Position numbers and translations under genes: made by a program | In this document: piece by piece, positions 28,324-38,213 of the stretch | How positions within the stretch are numbered: position 1 is the stretch's first letter | Layout: each line of letters begins with the position of its first letter | Notes under the pieces: model-generated | Seen by the model: only the letters and a program-made list of their open reading frames with translations | Databases searched by the model: none | What the model was told of the DNA's origin: nothing | Assembly (NCBI RefSeq): GCF_900112615.1 | Contig: NZ_FOMK01000009.1 | Coordinates: 1-64,000, forward strand | Source: Chitinophaga sp. CF118 | Lineage (GTDB): Bacteria > Bacteroidota > Bacteroidia > Chitinophagales > Chitinophagaceae | Length of the DNA: 64,000 nt | Direction: 5' to 3'

Positions 28324-28373
28324 TAACGGCTTTACCCGGCGGCAGATTTGCTGCCCGGTAAAGCCGTTGTTTT
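28324..28373 (+). terminator. Strong terminator after the porin gene
   Basis: AACGGCTTTACC and GGTAAAGCCGTT pair over 12 bp. An inner GGCAG/CTGCC extends the stem, and GTTTTAT follows. It isolates the hydrolase/porin genes from the two-component pair. Confidence 0.85.
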
Positions 28374-28461
28374 ATAAAATGATAATTTAGTTTTATCTTT
28401 CTCTGGTTGTTTTTTACATCATTTTGCCTTTTTGTTCCCAATGGTATTCAAAAGTTGGTAA

Positions 28462-30801
28462 ATGAACCCACTGTATAAAGAAATCAGTTTGAAGTTTATC
28501 ATATACTTTTTTATTGTAGCATTAGTAGTTATCCCGTTTAAAGCCGCCAGCCAGGATGTGTCTGATTACCTCAAAGTTGATTCACTAATAGGGCAGTTGA
28601 AAAAAAGCAAACCGGATTCTAACCGGGTTCGGTTACTTATTAATGTATCACTAAACTACTTATCCAAAAATGAATTGAACAGGGAGGAGTATGATGAACT
28701 TTTCACCTACTTACAACATGCGATCATATTGTGTGATTCACTTGGCTTAAACTTCGTGAGGTGGAAAGTCCAGGTTCTTCACATGATGGGCGCTGCACTG
28801 GTTTTTGATAACAAGGTAGCGAGGGGAAAAAGTGTTTTTATGGAGTTGGTTAAAAATGCGCATCTTGCTGGTGACAGGAAAAGGGAGGGGGATAGTTGGG
28901 TATGGTATGCGGAAGCATTTTGGAGATATGATAGAATGCGCACTTTTAAACAGGAGGCGGAAACTGCCTATATCAATGCAATATCCATTTATCGTGAGAT
29001 AAAAGATCAACAGGCGGACATAGATAAAACGCTTGACCTGGGCGCTTTGTATGGTTGTAATGACGAATACAATAAAGCGGAGCAACAATTTCTGGCCGCT
29101 ATAAAAAAAAGCGAACAATTCAACTCTTACATGCTTCCCACTATTTACTACCAGCTATCTGTGGCAAACCGGTACATGGCTAATTATAATAAAGCGCTGG
29201 GATATGCATTGCATGCACTTAAGTGCATAGAAGTCACAAAAGACTCCTCCGCTATTGGAGACTGTTATGGTGAATTGGCAGAACTATACCAGGCGCTTGA
29301 TAAGCCCGCAGAAAGCGTTGCGTGGTACAAAAAATGTATTGGTAAAAGAGAATTGGCAGAAGGATACCCCGCCTTTGGTTTATACCGGACATATGGTTTG
29401 CTCATAGTTCAGTTGATTAAATCCGGCGCAATAAAAGAAGCGATGGCCATCACAAAAGACCTGCAAAAACGAAGGCCGCCGAAAACATTGGCCGAAAGTG
29501 CAGCACTTTTTCAGAACATGGCGTACTGCTATAACGCTTACAATATATATGACAGCACCGAAAGATATTTTTTAAAATCGATTGCCACTTTTAACCTGGC
29601 AAACCAGGTACATGCTATGGATGATGAATTTGTATCAATGGCACGTTTTGATATTGCACATTTTTATGTAAAACACAGGCAGTTTAAAAAGGCACGTCCT
29701 TATCTGAACATGCTGCTGTTAAGTCCCAACTCTATGAACGTATCTGTATTAGCTGACGCAGCATTTTTGATGTTTAAGGTAGATTCAGCCTCTGGTAATT
29801 ACCGGGCATCAATCAAATATTTCCAGCAATACAAAACCCTTACAGATTCTATTTTCAACGAAAAGAAAAGCCGGCAGATAGCCCAGTTGCAAATTGAATA
29901 CGAAACGGAGAAAAAAGATCAGGAAATAGGCCATTTAACAAAAAAAGGCCAGTTGCAGCAAGCAAATTTAAAACAAGCCAATATTATAAGAAACTGGATA
30001 ACAGCAAGTGCAGTGTTGCTGATATTACTATTGGCAGTTGGGTATAATCGCTATAGGTTTAAACAGAAAACCAATAAAAAACTGGAAGCGCAACAAGTTG
30101 TGATTAACAGGAAAAACATTTCGCTGTTACATCTGGTTAATGAAAAAGAATGGCTAGTAAAAGAAATTCATCACCGGGTTAAAAATAATTTTCATATCGT
30201 GATGGGATTGCTGGGCACACAATCGGGTTATCTTAAAAATGATGAAGCGATAGCTGCGATAAAAGAAAGTCAGCAGCGTATATATGCCATGTCACTTATT
30301 CATCAGAAACTGTATCAGTCGGAAAATCTTTCCTCTATTGATATGCCGGGATATATTAATGAACTGGTGGATTCCTTAAAAGAGTCATTCGACAAAAGAG
30401 CTTCTTTGCAATTTCATTTGCAGATAGATCGTATTAACCTGGAGCTTACTTATGTAATACCGGTAGGGCTTATTTTGAATGAAGCCATTACCAATGTATT
30501 TAAATATGCTTTCCCAGATAAAGTGCAAGGGAATGTATACATTTTATTTAACCACAGCAATGATGATCACCGGATGGTGCTTACTGTAAAGGATGACGGA
30601 ATAGGTTTGCCGGCCTCCTTTAATGGCAATAGCCAATCATCCATGGGTCTGAACCTGATGAAAGGATTGAGTGAAGATATTGACGGCAACTTTACTATGC
30701 AAAGTAATAATGGTACCATTGTTACCGTAAGCTTTGTCTATAATCCTGGCCAGTCGAAAGACTTTTTCTCATCTGCTCCCAACCCAAACTTTAATGTATG
30801 A
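28462..30801 (+). CDS. TPR sensor histidine kinase, HisKA_2 type
   Basis: The 779-aa protein has an N-terminal export/anchor segment (residues 12-30) and a periplasmic TPR region to about 420 (repeats such as YNKALGYALHALKCIE). A coiled coil precedes the transmembrane helix WITASAVLLILLLAVGY near 515. The HisKA_2 motif is KEWLVKEIHHRVKNNFHIV near 560, with the phosphorylated His in EIHHR. The HATPase shows NEAITNVFKYAFP near 672 and DDGIGLP near 712. The stop overlaps the start of the response regulator by four bases (ATGA), so they form a pair. Confidence 0.92.
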   Translation: MNPLYKEISLKFIIYFFIVALVVIPFKAASQDVSDYLKVDSLIGQLKKSKPDSNRVRLLINVSLNYLSKNELNREEYDELFTYLQHAIILCDSLGLNFVRWKVQVLHMMGAALVFDNKVARGKSVFMELVKNAHLAGDRKREGDSWVWYAEAFWRYDRMRTFKQEAETAYINAISIYREIKDQQADIDKTLDLGALYGCNDEYNKAEQQFLAAIKKSEQFNSYMLPTIYYQLSVANRYMANYNKALGYALHALKCIEVTKDSSAIGDCYGELAELYQALDKPAESVAWYKKCIGKRELAEGYPAFGLYRTYGLLIVQLIKSGAIKEAMAITKDLQKRRPPKTLAESAALFQNMAYCYNAYNIYDSTERYFLKSIATFNLANQVHAMDDEFVSMARFDIAHFYVKHRQFKKARPYLNMLLLSPNSMNVSVLADAAFLMFKVDSASGNYRASIKYFQQYKTLTDSIFNEKKSRQIAQLQIEYETEKKDQEIGHLTKKGQLQQANLKQANIIRNWITASAVLLILLLAVGYNRYRFKQKTNKKLEAQQVVINRKNISLLHLVNEKEWLVKEIHHRVKNNFHIVMGLLGTQSGYLKNDEAIAAIKESQQRIYAMSLIHQKLYQSENLSSIDMPGYINELVDSLKESFDKRASLQFHLQIDRINLELTYVIPVGLILNEAITNVFKYAFPDKVQGNVYILFNHSNDDHRMVLTVKDDGIGLPASFNGNSQSSMGLNLMKGLSEDIDGNFTMQSNNGTIVTVSFVYNPGQSKDFFSSAPNPNFNV

Positions 30802-32744
30802 AGCAAAAAATACTGATAGTAGAAGACCAGTTTATAGAAGCTGATTATTTACGAATGATGCTGACCGCAGCTGGTTACCCGGTTTGCTCCATTGCCCGCT
30901 CGGTGGCGGAGGCACAGGAAATTATAAAGAATGAACAGCCCAATTTGGTTTTACTGGATATTTTTTTAAAAGGGAAATTTACAGGTATTGATCTGGCAAA
31001 GCAATTAAAGGAAGAGCATATCGCTTTTATATATCTCTCGGCTAATTCGAACGAAGAGATTTTAACAGCGGCAAAGGCAACAGAACCTTATGGCTTTTTA
31101 GTAAAGCCATTTAGAGAGAAAGATCTGCTGGTTTCACTTGAAATTGCATTTTACCTCTATGAGCATAGCATTAATGCAAAGTGGCAAACGGAAATGCAGG
31201 TGAAAAAGGAATTGTTACAAATTGAGAAAACGAACGACAATTGGACACAAAAGTTTTTGAGTACCGCCAGGGCCTTGCAACGGTATCTTTCTTTCGACTG
31301 CCTGGCTGTAAAGTTCAAATCTCTGGAGGGAGATCATTTTTCCGGTTTTGCTTTATCACGTATTGGTTTTGATGAATACCAGGTGATAGGCATTACGGAG
31401 CTTTCCATTATGTCCGGTCTGGATCCGGAAAAAATAAGGAAGCTATTGATGCATACCCCTGTTGATAATACGGCAGGCTGGTATAACGGGGATGATTTTA
31501 AAAGCCTGTTTGCCACGCATCCAATGAAGGCTTTGTTTGCCAATACCTTTGGAATGGCTTCTAATCTGGTATTGCCATTTTTATCTGCCGATAATTTTAT
31601 TTTCTCATTAAGCTTTTTCAGGCGTATTCCGGATGGCTATAGTGCGGAAAAAATGGATTGGCTTTTTCGCCTGCAACAGCCTCTAAGCGCGTTGATGAAT
31701 GGTATCGCGACAGATGAAAAAAGAGGCGCTTTGTCCATGAATTACAAACCTGCTATGGAGGAACAAGCGGCATTAAAAAGTGGGGTGGGGTATTTTGAAG
31801 ATATTGTGGGTAGCAGTCCGGCATTGCTCCATATAATGGATATGATAAACCAGGTGGCACCTTCAGATACCTCTGTTTTAATACTGGGTGAAAGCGGCAC
31901 CGGAAAAGAAAAAATAGCCGATAGTATCCATCAACTTTCTCCCAGGAAAGGGCAGCCATTTGTTAAAATAAATTGTGCTGCGCTACCGGCTTCTTTGATA
32001 GAATCGGAGTTGTTTGGCCATGAAAAGGGAGCTTTTACCGGTGCCATCGGGAAAAGGATTGGCAAATTTGAACGGGCTGAAAAAGGAACAGTTTTCCTGG
32101 ATGAGATTGGCGAATTACCCCTTGAACTACAGGTAAAACTGTTACGTGTATTACAGGAGAAAGAAATTGAGCGTGTGGGTGCCGAGTCATCCATTAAGAT
32201 AAACGTGCGTATTATAGCGGCAACTAACCGAAATCTGGAAAAGGAGGTGGCAGAGGGCAGGTTTCGCCTGGATTTGTATTACCGCCTCAATGTTTTTCCG
32301 GTCTTATTGCCTCCACTGCGTGACCGCAGGGAAGACCTGCCCGCCCTGATTGAGTATTTTATTCATTATTACAACAGGAAGGCAGGTAAAAAAATAACCG
32401 GCGTTGCTGATAAAGTGCTGAAAAAAATGATGGCTTATGACTGGCCTGGCAACATACGTGAACTGGAACATTTAATTGAGCGACATATCCTGCTTGCCAA
32501 AACTTCTGTTATAGAAGATATAAACCTGCCGAAATTCGTATCGAATGAGCAGCCGGATATAATATCTGCAGGCAGAATGAAAACAATTGATGAAAATGAA
32601 AGAGACCACATATTGGCGGTGTTAAAAAAATGCAACGGTAAAATCTGGGGCCCTGCCGGTGCTGCAGAGATATTAAACCTTCCTCCATCAACATTAAGGT
32701 CTAAAATGAAAAAATTAGGAATAAAGAAGGAATACGGCGAATGA
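30798..32744 (+). CDS. Sigma-54-dependent response regulator (NtrC type)
   Basis: The 648-aa protein has an N-terminal REC domain with LVLLDIFLKG (phospho-Asp near residue 54) and FLVKPF near 105. A middle segment of about 200 residues follows that resembles a GAF-like sensor. The AAA+ domain has Walker A GESGTGKEK near 364, the sigma-54 contact loop ELFGHEKGAFTGAI near 405, and Walker B TVFLDEIGELP near 430. A C-terminal Fis-type helix-turn-helix (GPAGAAEILNLPPSTLRSKM) ends it. It should activate sigma-54 promoters after phosphorylation by the overlapping kinase. Confidence 0.93.
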   Translation: MKQKILIVEDQFIEADYLRMMLTAAGYPVCSIARSVAEAQEIIKNEQPNLVLLDIFLKGKFTGIDLAKQLKEEHIAFIYLSANSNEEILTAAKATEPYGFLVKPFREKDLLVSLEIAFYLYEHSINAKWQTEMQVKKELLQIEKTNDNWTQKFLSTARALQRYLSFDCLAVKFKSLEGDHFSGFALSRIGFDEYQVIGITELSIMSGLDPEKIRKLLMHTPVDNTAGWYNGDDFKSLFATHPMKALFANTFGMASNLVLPFLSADNFIFSLSFFRRIPDGYSAEKMDWLFRLQQPLSALMNGIATDEKRGALSMNYKPAMEEQAALKSGVGYFEDIVGSSPALLHIMDMINQVAPSDTSVLILGESGTGKEKIADSIHQLSPRKGQPFVKINCAALPASLIESELFGHEKGAFTGAIGKRIGKFERAEKGTVFLDEIGELPLELQVKLLRVLQEKEIERVGAESSIKINVRIIAATNRNLEKEVAEGRFRLDLYYRLNVFPVLLPPLRDRREDLPALIEYFIHYYNRKAGKKITGVADKVLKKMMAYDWPGNIRELEHLIERHILLAKTSVIEDINLPKFVSNEQPDIISAGRMKTIDENERDHILAVLKKCNGKIWGPAGAAEILNLPPSTLRSKMKKLGIKKEYGE

Positions 32745-32778
32745 TGGTTTTTGTACGCTTACCAGTATCGTATAAAAA

Positions 32779-32808
32779 AAAAGAGACCACATTTCTGTGA
32801 TCTCTTTT
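32779..32808 (+). terminator. Terminator of the two-component operon
   Basis: AAAAGAGA and TCTCTTTT with an inner CAC/GTG pair form a hairpin 35 bp after the regulator stop. The T run at its end is immediately followed by the second island-junction repeat. Confidence 0.75.
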
Positions 32809-32809
32809 G

Positions 32810-32858
32810 AAGGTGGAGAGGGGCGGGGAGATGTCGAAATTTTTGGAGGATTTTGAAA
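32810..32858. repeat. Island-junction repeat, copy 2
   Basis: 29 bp from AAGGTGGAGAGG to ATGTCGAA equal the copy at 41053-41081 except for one base. Similarity continues past small gaps through TGGAGGATTT. The plus-strand frame stays open to a TGA at 32881-32883 and reads like the recombinase tail of copy 3 (VERGGEMSKF). It marks the left edge of the island carrying the helicase, AbiE and IS21. Confidence 0.7.
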
Positions 32859-32887
32859 GGCTAAGCACTGCTTTAATTGGTTGATTA

Positions 32888-35863
32888 TCATACCAACCGC
32901 TCTTCAAGCATATATTTCCAGGTAATGAAGCCTTTCTGCTCGTTGCTGTAGTCATGAACAATCCGGCTGAAATTTTCTGGTGCGGCAGTAATAAAGGCGT
33001 GCCTGCCTTGCTTTCTGATAATATCCAACTGCCTGTCTAATTCTTTTAAAAAGACTGGTAATAGCGATCGCTGCTTTTCAAAATGCCATAAGTAGCTGGC
33101 TTCTTCGGTATCCAGGGTTTCTAATATCACATGATACATTTCTTCTCCTTCTGTCAGGAATACAAAAGAGAATGGCTGAAGTACAAACCGGATTTTAAGA
33201 ATATGTCCGGCATGTTTTTCGGCCAGGTAGCGAAGTTGTTGATGATGCTTAAAATGTGGCTGCTTCAATATATCTGCAATCAATTCCTCTCCGGTTTCAT
33301 AAAGTGGCTGTCCTGCTTGTAGCTGGGTTATGTCCAGCACGTTGCGTTCAGGTAATGGGAACTTACCTAGGATTGTTTTTGTAACAAATTTGAATCGTAC
33401 GCCCTCAATGACTTCTTTATTGATCATCTTTACATCGGCAGAATCTGCTGATTGGGATACCAGCATCCCCTTTTCCAGTTCCGCATATATAGAAACAGTT
33501 ATGTTTTTGGTTTTCAGCACTTTAATAAAATAAGGCTTCAAAACCTCAAACTCCGGTCTGATATCTTCATGTGCTATTTCAAATTCAAGTTTCTCGTCCG
33601 GTTCCTTGTAAGTATATGAAAAGCCTATCGCACCGTATTTGAATTCAAGGGATTCCAGCGGAACTTTAATCTCTTTTTCTATGGTAAGTATGTCACTTAT
33701 GGCAACAGGCGTAATTTCTTCTACCGGGTCATCAAACAACGATCTTTGGCGGATTAACTTCCTGTAATAGGTATTTCGCTTTAAAAACAATTTGTTCAGG
33801 TAATCAATCTTAATATCGCGGTAGTCATAAATGACAGGTGCTATTTCTGATCGTTGTACCCGGCCTATATACTGGATGAGTTTTCCTTCAAATGAGAATG
33901 GATAAACAAGGAACAGGCAGGTAGCATTGTCCAGATCAGTCCCTTCTCCAAAAAACTGACCTGTGGTGATCAATACCTGGTAATTACCTGATTGTAGCAG
34001 CTTCCATTTGGCATCACGGCTGGCAGTACTATCATCTCCGCTTAAAGTAATGGCTTCATAGGACTGTTTCAGGTATTGGTACAGTGAATCAATATGTTCC
34101 TTACGTTCGGTTAGAACAACGACACGCTTTCCGCTACTGAGTTCCTTTATTATATCTTTAAGAATCAGAATGTTTCTCGTTGAATCATGTACCAGAATTT
34201 TAGACAAGGTTTCAAATCGATCTGTTTTCTGGTTAAATGGTACATCCAGAGAGGTGTCTCGTATAATTATTGTTGCCTGAGAAGACTTGGTTACCTGTTG
34301 GTTAGTTATTTCTGCAATAACGTCACCCAAATGGATGAAGATGAGTTTGCCATCATTGTATTTACGAAATGGAGTTGCAGTAAGACCATACTGGTAATAG
34401 CTATTGAACTGCTGGATGGTACTGCGGTAAGTTTCAGCAGGGATATGGTGGCATTCATCAATTAATATAGTTCCGAATGAGCTGGTAAGGTCGTTATTAG
34501 ATTGATTGGCTATAGCTTTTGCCAGGCTTTGAATAGTAGCCAGTGTCACCATCGCTCCGGGCTTATACTTCCCCTGACCTATTCTACCTATTTCAGCAGC
34601 AGGAATTCCGAGAAAAGTAGCAATGCGTTCTGCCCACTGTTCCATCAGCTGTTTCCTATGCACTACAATAAGTGCTGGCTGTTGTTTAGCCGAAATTATT
34701 TTTAACCCTATCAAAGTTTTGCCGGAACCAGGAGGTGCTACTATTACTCCTATATCTTTTTTTTCTGTTGCGGAAACTCCTATTTGCTGATAATCCCGCA
34801 ATGTCGCATGAAACCGGAAAAGCTGATTAGGCTTTTTGTCTCGTTGATCTTCTAGTTTGTAAGTAATATTGTTTTCCTTGCAAAACCGAAGAAGCCGTCC
34901 AGTAAATCCACGGGGAATAATAGTATAATCGTTTGTTTCTTCAATAAATCTGAAATAGCGTTTGCTTCCATAGGTACTTTTGCCTGTCTTCTGCCGGATG
35001 AAGAATTCTGTATTAGCAAAATTCAGCTCTTCTCTCAAATAATTAATCAGAATGATGGGTAAGCCATTTCTGGCTATTGCGATAACATTATTTAATATTA
35101 TGGTTAAGCCTTGATTAGGCTTAGTATTTATTGATAATGCAATATGGCCTAACTTCTCATATAGATTATCTAAGGTAGATCCCTGTGCTTTTTGTATGGT
35201 TGTAAGGAAGTGCCATTGGTCGGGATAGGCTTCCATAGTTTCGGGGGCAAGAAAGCAACTATTCCCATTATCCATAGCTGGTTTATGAAAAGGCAGGGCT
35301 ATCAGGTTGCCTAAGCCTTTTCCGGAAAGTGTATCCTGGTTGGGAAACAGCCTGTCAAAACTGGAATTCTTATCGAATGTTGAAATGATACGGGCTTCTG
35401 TTAGTAATGAAAGTAGTATTTTCCGGCTCTTCATTGCCGGGTAGGGCTGTTGAAAGAAAACCCAGACGTGTGCGCCATTTCCGGAACGGGAACGTTCAAG
35501 GTAAGCAGGAATGCCTTTTTGTTGGCAAAGAGCCAGAAACTTACGGCTGTCATCAGTCCAGTTCTCTTCATCAAAATCTGCTGCGATAAACCACGATGTA
35601 TTATCTGTTAAAAGAGGATAAAGGCCAATAAGCTGGGTTCCTTGTAAATGTCGCTTTATCTGCTCTTCTGTTAAGTGTTGATAAGTCTTTTCGGGGAAAT
35701 TACTAAGCGTACCGCCTTTCATTTTATGCACCTTATATCGGTAAGGGTCAAAATGATAGGCGGGCATGTATCCAGATTTTGCGCCCTTTTCCCAGTGTAA
35801 AGCAAAAACATCATTCCGGCCTTTAAAAAGGGAAGTAAATGATTCTATTTCAGTGGGATTCAT
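32888..35863 (-). CDS. AEP primase-helicase fusion (TOTE conflict system type)
   Basis: The 991-aa protein joins an archaeo-eukaryotic primase-like domain (about residues 60-260; AADFDEENW near 115 and SGNGAHVWVFF near 150 carry the acidic and His motifs) to an SF2 helicase. The helicase has Walker A APPGSGKTLIGLKI near 380, LIDECHHIPAETYRS near 468, GLTATPFRK near 490 and IGRVQRSEIAP near 667. The C-terminal 270 residues are of unknown fold. This order matches proteins called TOTE conflict-system primases/helicases, predicted defence components. It is alone on its strand and reads out toward the left island edge. Confidence 0.85.
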   Translation of the reverse strand: MNPTEIESFTSLFKGRNDVFALHWEKGAKSGYMPAYHFDPYRYKVHKMKGGTLSNFPEKTYQHLTEEQIKRHLQGTQLIGLYPLLTDNTSWFIAADFDEENWTDDSRKFLALCQQKGIPAYLERSRSGNGAHVWVFFQQPYPAMKSRKILLSLLTEARIISTFDKNSSFDRLFPNQDTLSGKGLGNLIALPFHKPAMDNGNSCFLAPETMEAYPDQWHFLTTIQKAQGSTLDNLYEKLGHIALSINTKPNQGLTIILNNVIAIARNGLPIILINYLREELNFANTEFFIRQKTGKSTYGSKRYFRFIEETNDYTIIPRGFTGRLLRFCKENNITYKLEDQRDKKPNQLFRFHATLRDYQQIGVSATEKKDIGVIVAPPGSGKTLIGLKIISAKQQPALIVVHRKQLMEQWAERIATFLGIPAAEIGRIGQGKYKPGAMVTLATIQSLAKAIANQSNNDLTSSFGTILIDECHHIPAETYRSTIQQFNSYYQYGLTATPFRKYNDGKLIFIHLGDVIAEITNQQVTKSSQATIIIRDTSLDVPFNQKTDRFETLSKILVHDSTRNILILKDIIKELSSGKRVVVLTERKEHIDSLYQYLKQSYEAITLSGDDSTASRDAKWKLLQSGNYQVLITTGQFFGEGTDLDNATCLFLVYPFSFEGKLIQYIGRVQRSEIAPVIYDYRDIKIDYLNKLFLKRNTYYRKLIRQRSLFDDPVEEITPVAISDILTIEKEIKVPLESLEFKYGAIGFSYTYKEPDEKLEFEIAHEDIRPEFEVLKPYFIKVLKTKNITVSIYAELEKGMLVSQSADSADVKMINKEVIEGVRFKFVTKTILGKFPLPERNVLDITQLQAGQPLYETGEELIADILKQPHFKHHQQLRYLAEKHAGHILKIRFVLQPFSFVFLTEGEEMYHVILETLDTEEASYLWHFEKQRSLLPVFLKELDRQLDIIRKQGRHAFITAAPENFSRIVHDYSNEQKGFITWKYMLEERLV

Positions 35864-36110
35864 CAGTAATTTTTGACTGGTTTAAATGGCTGCTATAAAG
35901 TAGATTTATTAATAACTGGTTCATTATCATTAAATTGAAATTGCGCAACCAAGTAGCTGATTTGGTTACAAAATAAGAAATGTTGTATAGGTTCTCACGT
36001 CGTCCAAGTGTTATACAGCATTTTACTCTTCATAAATGTCGGCTTTTTAATAGGCTATGAACTCTAACCTGGATTCTATTGTTGTTAAGGACTTACATGT
36101 CCGATTATCT

Positions 36111-36150
36111 CTAATTTTTGGCACTTTCCTTTTTTTGTGCCAAAAATTAG
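36111..36150. promoter_or_regulatory. 14-bp inverted repeat overlapping the AbiEi start codon
   Basis: CTAATTTTTGGCAC at 36111-36124 is the exact reverse complement of GTGCCAAAAATTAG at 36137-36150, with a 12-nt T-rich spacer. The GTG start codon of the antitoxin is the first three bases of the right arm. AbiEi antitoxins are known to bind inverted repeats and repress their operon, so this is a likely operator. As RNA it would also bury the start codon. Confidence 0.75.
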
Positions 36151-36949
36151 TATTTTTGAGCAAACCTCTTTTAACTTGCAAAAGTCACTCTACATTAATG
36201 AGTTAAAAAAGCATTTTAAAGACCACAGTGCTTTTTCTAATTCGGAATTGATGAGTTTTTATCTTGATAAAGCTCCAGATATCACTAAATCAACATTAAA
36301 CTGGAGAATACATGTCCTCGTTAACCAAGGTATAATGAAAAGGCTAGGCCGGGGACTTTATGCTCTTGGTACTTCTATAGAATATCATCCGGAAATTAAT
36401 GATATACTGTTAAATATTAATAAGATTCTTATAGATCAATTGCCTTTTGCAAAGACTTGTTTATGGAATACTGCTGTTTTTAACCAATGGATGATTCACC
36501 AACCCGCCTATTTTTATAATATAGTTGAGGTTGAGAAAGACGTTTTAGAATCTGCTTTCCATATTATTCAAGAGGGATTTCCCGATTCATTTTTACAACC
36601 AGATCGGGAAATATTGGAGCGATATTCTAAAAATAAACCAGGTGTAATCTTAATTCTTCCATTAGTTTCAGAAGCGCCTATTCAAGCGACGCTACATAAT
36701 GACATTGAAATTAGTACTCCTTCAATAGAAAAGGTTATGGTAGACGTGTTCTGTGATGAAATTGTATTTAACGCGCAGCAAGGAACCGAACTAAAAAACA
36801 TTTATAATAGTATTCTTTCTACTTATACTTTGAATATCAATAAGTTATTGAGATATGCAATGAGACGGAAGAAAAAGGAAGCGTTTCTTGAATACATAAA
36901 AACCAGAACTAATTTTTGGCATCTTTTTGAAAAAAGTGCCGTTTTATAG
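36137..36949 (+). CDS. AbiEi-like antitoxin (type IV toxin-antitoxin)
   Basis: The 270-aa protein has an N-terminal winged-helix region (residues 20-80; STLNWRIHVLVNQGIMKRLG) ending in GRGLYALG, as in AbiEi/DUF6577 antitoxins. The C-terminal domain (about 90-270) is of the nucleotidyl-antitoxin kind. The only good start is a GTG at 36137 placed in an inverted repeat. It is followed after one base by the AbiEii toxin gene. Base composition is more AT-rich than the core genes, consistent with acquisition. Confidence 0.78.
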   Translation: MPKISIFEQTSFNLQKSLYINELKKHFKDHSAFSNSELMSFYLDKAPDITKSTLNWRIHVLVNQGIMKRLGRGLYALGTSIEYHPEINDILLNINKILIDQLPFAKTCLWNTAVFNQWMIHQPAYFYNIVEVEKDVLESAFHIIQEGFPDSFLQPDREILERYSKNKPGVILILPLVSEAPIQATLHNDIEISTPSIEKVMVDVFCDEIVFNAQQGTELKNIYNSILSTYTLNINKLLRYAMRRKKKEAFLEYIKTRTNFWHLFEKSAVL

Positions 36950-36950
36950 T

Positions 36951-38012
36951 ATGATAAAAAAGGATACTTATACAATAGAATGGATAAAGAACGTATCTCG
37001 TAACCACCGTAATGCGGATCCTATTCTAATTGAGAAGGCTATAAGAGCGTTAGCCTTATTACAGGCTCTAGTAATAAATAAGCTGGATTTTGTATTTAAA
37101 GGGGGTACTTCCCTTCTTTTACTCTTTGAACATCCTAAAAGACTATCCATTGATATAGATATTATTTTGAATAATCATGCTATTGATTTGGAAGCGCTTT
37201 TTACCCAAATAGCTTCAGACACAAATTTTATTAGGTGGGAAGAGCAAGCAAGAAAGAAATCGTCAACAATTGAAAAAGCACACTATAAGTTTTTTTATAC
37301 TCCTATACATAAAACAAATAAAGAGGAAGAGTATATTTTATTAGATATTCTGTTTGAAGCCAACCATTACCCATCGCTTACAAAATATCCTATTAAGTCA
37401 TCCTTTCTTCAATTAGAAGGGGAAGAGATAATGGTAGTGGCTCCTATTTGTGAGGGACTGTTGGGCGACAAGTTAACTGCTTTTGCCCCTAACACCACAG
37501 GTATCCCGTATGAAAAGAATGGCGATAGTATGACTATGGAAATTATCAAACAGCTATATGACATTAGCAACCTATTTGATATTTCAAGTAATATGGAAGA
37601 AGTCCGTAACAGCTTTTCAAATATTGCTCAAGTAGAGTTACAATATAGAAATCATACCGACAAAAGCATTGAGGATGTTTATAAAGATATTATAGACACA
37701 TCTCTTACAATTTGTTCAAGAGGAGTTTTAGGAGCAGGAAATTACTCGCAATTACAGGATGGGATACAAAGAGTATCGCGGTTTATATTCGCTGAAACGT
37801 TTCATTTAGATAAGGCCATTACAGCGGCAGCCAAAGCTGCTTACTTAGCCAATTGGATAAGTAAGGGTGATGGACAATTCAATAGATATAGCAATAATGT
37901 TTCAGAAATAAAGGAATTTAACATTGAGGATCCAGCCTTCAACAAGCTAAATAAACTCAAAAAGTCTAATCCCGAAGCATTTTATTATTGGTACCATATA
38001 ATAACCCAATAA
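36951..38012 (+). CDS. AbiEii/AbiGii-family nucleotidyltransferase toxin
   Basis: With the ATG at 36951, one base after the antitoxin stop, the protein has 353 aa; an ATG at 36927 would overlap the antitoxin. VFKGGTSLLLLFEHPKRLS near residue 36 followed by IDIDII is the nucleotidyltransferase signature (GG-S/T and D-x-D) of the AbiEii toxins, which act on tRNA or another nucleotide acceptor during abortive infection. Later EGLLGDKLTAFAPNTTG matches the family. It precedes an hsdR stub by 10 bp. Confidence 0.85.
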   Translation: MIKKDTYTIEWIKNVSRNHRNADPILIEKAIRALALLQALVINKLDFVFKGGTSLLLLFEHPKRLSIDIDIILNNHAIDLEALFTQIASDTNFIRWEEQARKKSSTIEKAHYKFFYTPIHKTNKEEEYILLDILFEANHYPSLTKYPIKSSFLQLEGEEIMVVAPICEGLLGDKLTAFAPNTTGIPYEKNGDSMTMEIIKQLYDISNLFDISSNMEEVRNSFSNIAQVELQYRNHTDKSIEDVYKDIIDTSLTICSRGVLGAGNYSQLQDGIQRVSRFIFAETFHLDKAITAAAKAAYLANWISKGDGQFNRYSNNVSEIKEFNIEDPAFNKLNKLKKSNPEAFYYWYHIITQ

Positions 38013-38022
38013 AAACTGGTAG

Positions 38023-38108
38023 ATGGCATTCAATGAAAATTCAAGAGTTAAGATTCCTGCACTACTGCATCTGGTGCGATTAGAATATAATTATCTGCCT
38101 TTATCTGA
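38023..38108 (+). pseudogene. hsdR: Truncated hsdR 5' end, type I restriction
   Basis: Only the first 29 codons remain. FNENSRVKIPALLHLVRLEY is like the start of Bacteroidota HsdR subunits, which open with a similar FNE-TRVKIPA block. The frame is cut by the IS21 element. After removing IS21 and one target copy, it continues for about nine codons (GKWELST) from 40819 before meeting the recombinase remnant. So a large deletion preceded or accompanied the insertion. No hsdM or hsdS is present. Confidence 0.7.
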
Positions 38109-38213
38109 TGTCTATAACGGTGATGATGGGCCAGTGAAAACGGCTGATACTGGGCCAGGTATTTCGGGAGTCATTGGGCCACTTTCCATATGCAATAATA
38201 AGGTTTTAGTTAA

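Noticed and set aside
32810..32838. Junction repeat as the 3' end of a tRNA or tmRNA on the minus strand
   Set aside because: The reverse complement has a TTCGA and CTCCACC flavour, but the T-stem and acceptor do not pair properly; the coding tail of a recombinase fits better.
32701..32961. 86-codon minus-strand ORF, and similar ones at 40806-41102 and 57135-57329
   Set aside because: These are antisense readings of the recombinase 3' end and junction repeats; the plus-strand frame explains the sequence.
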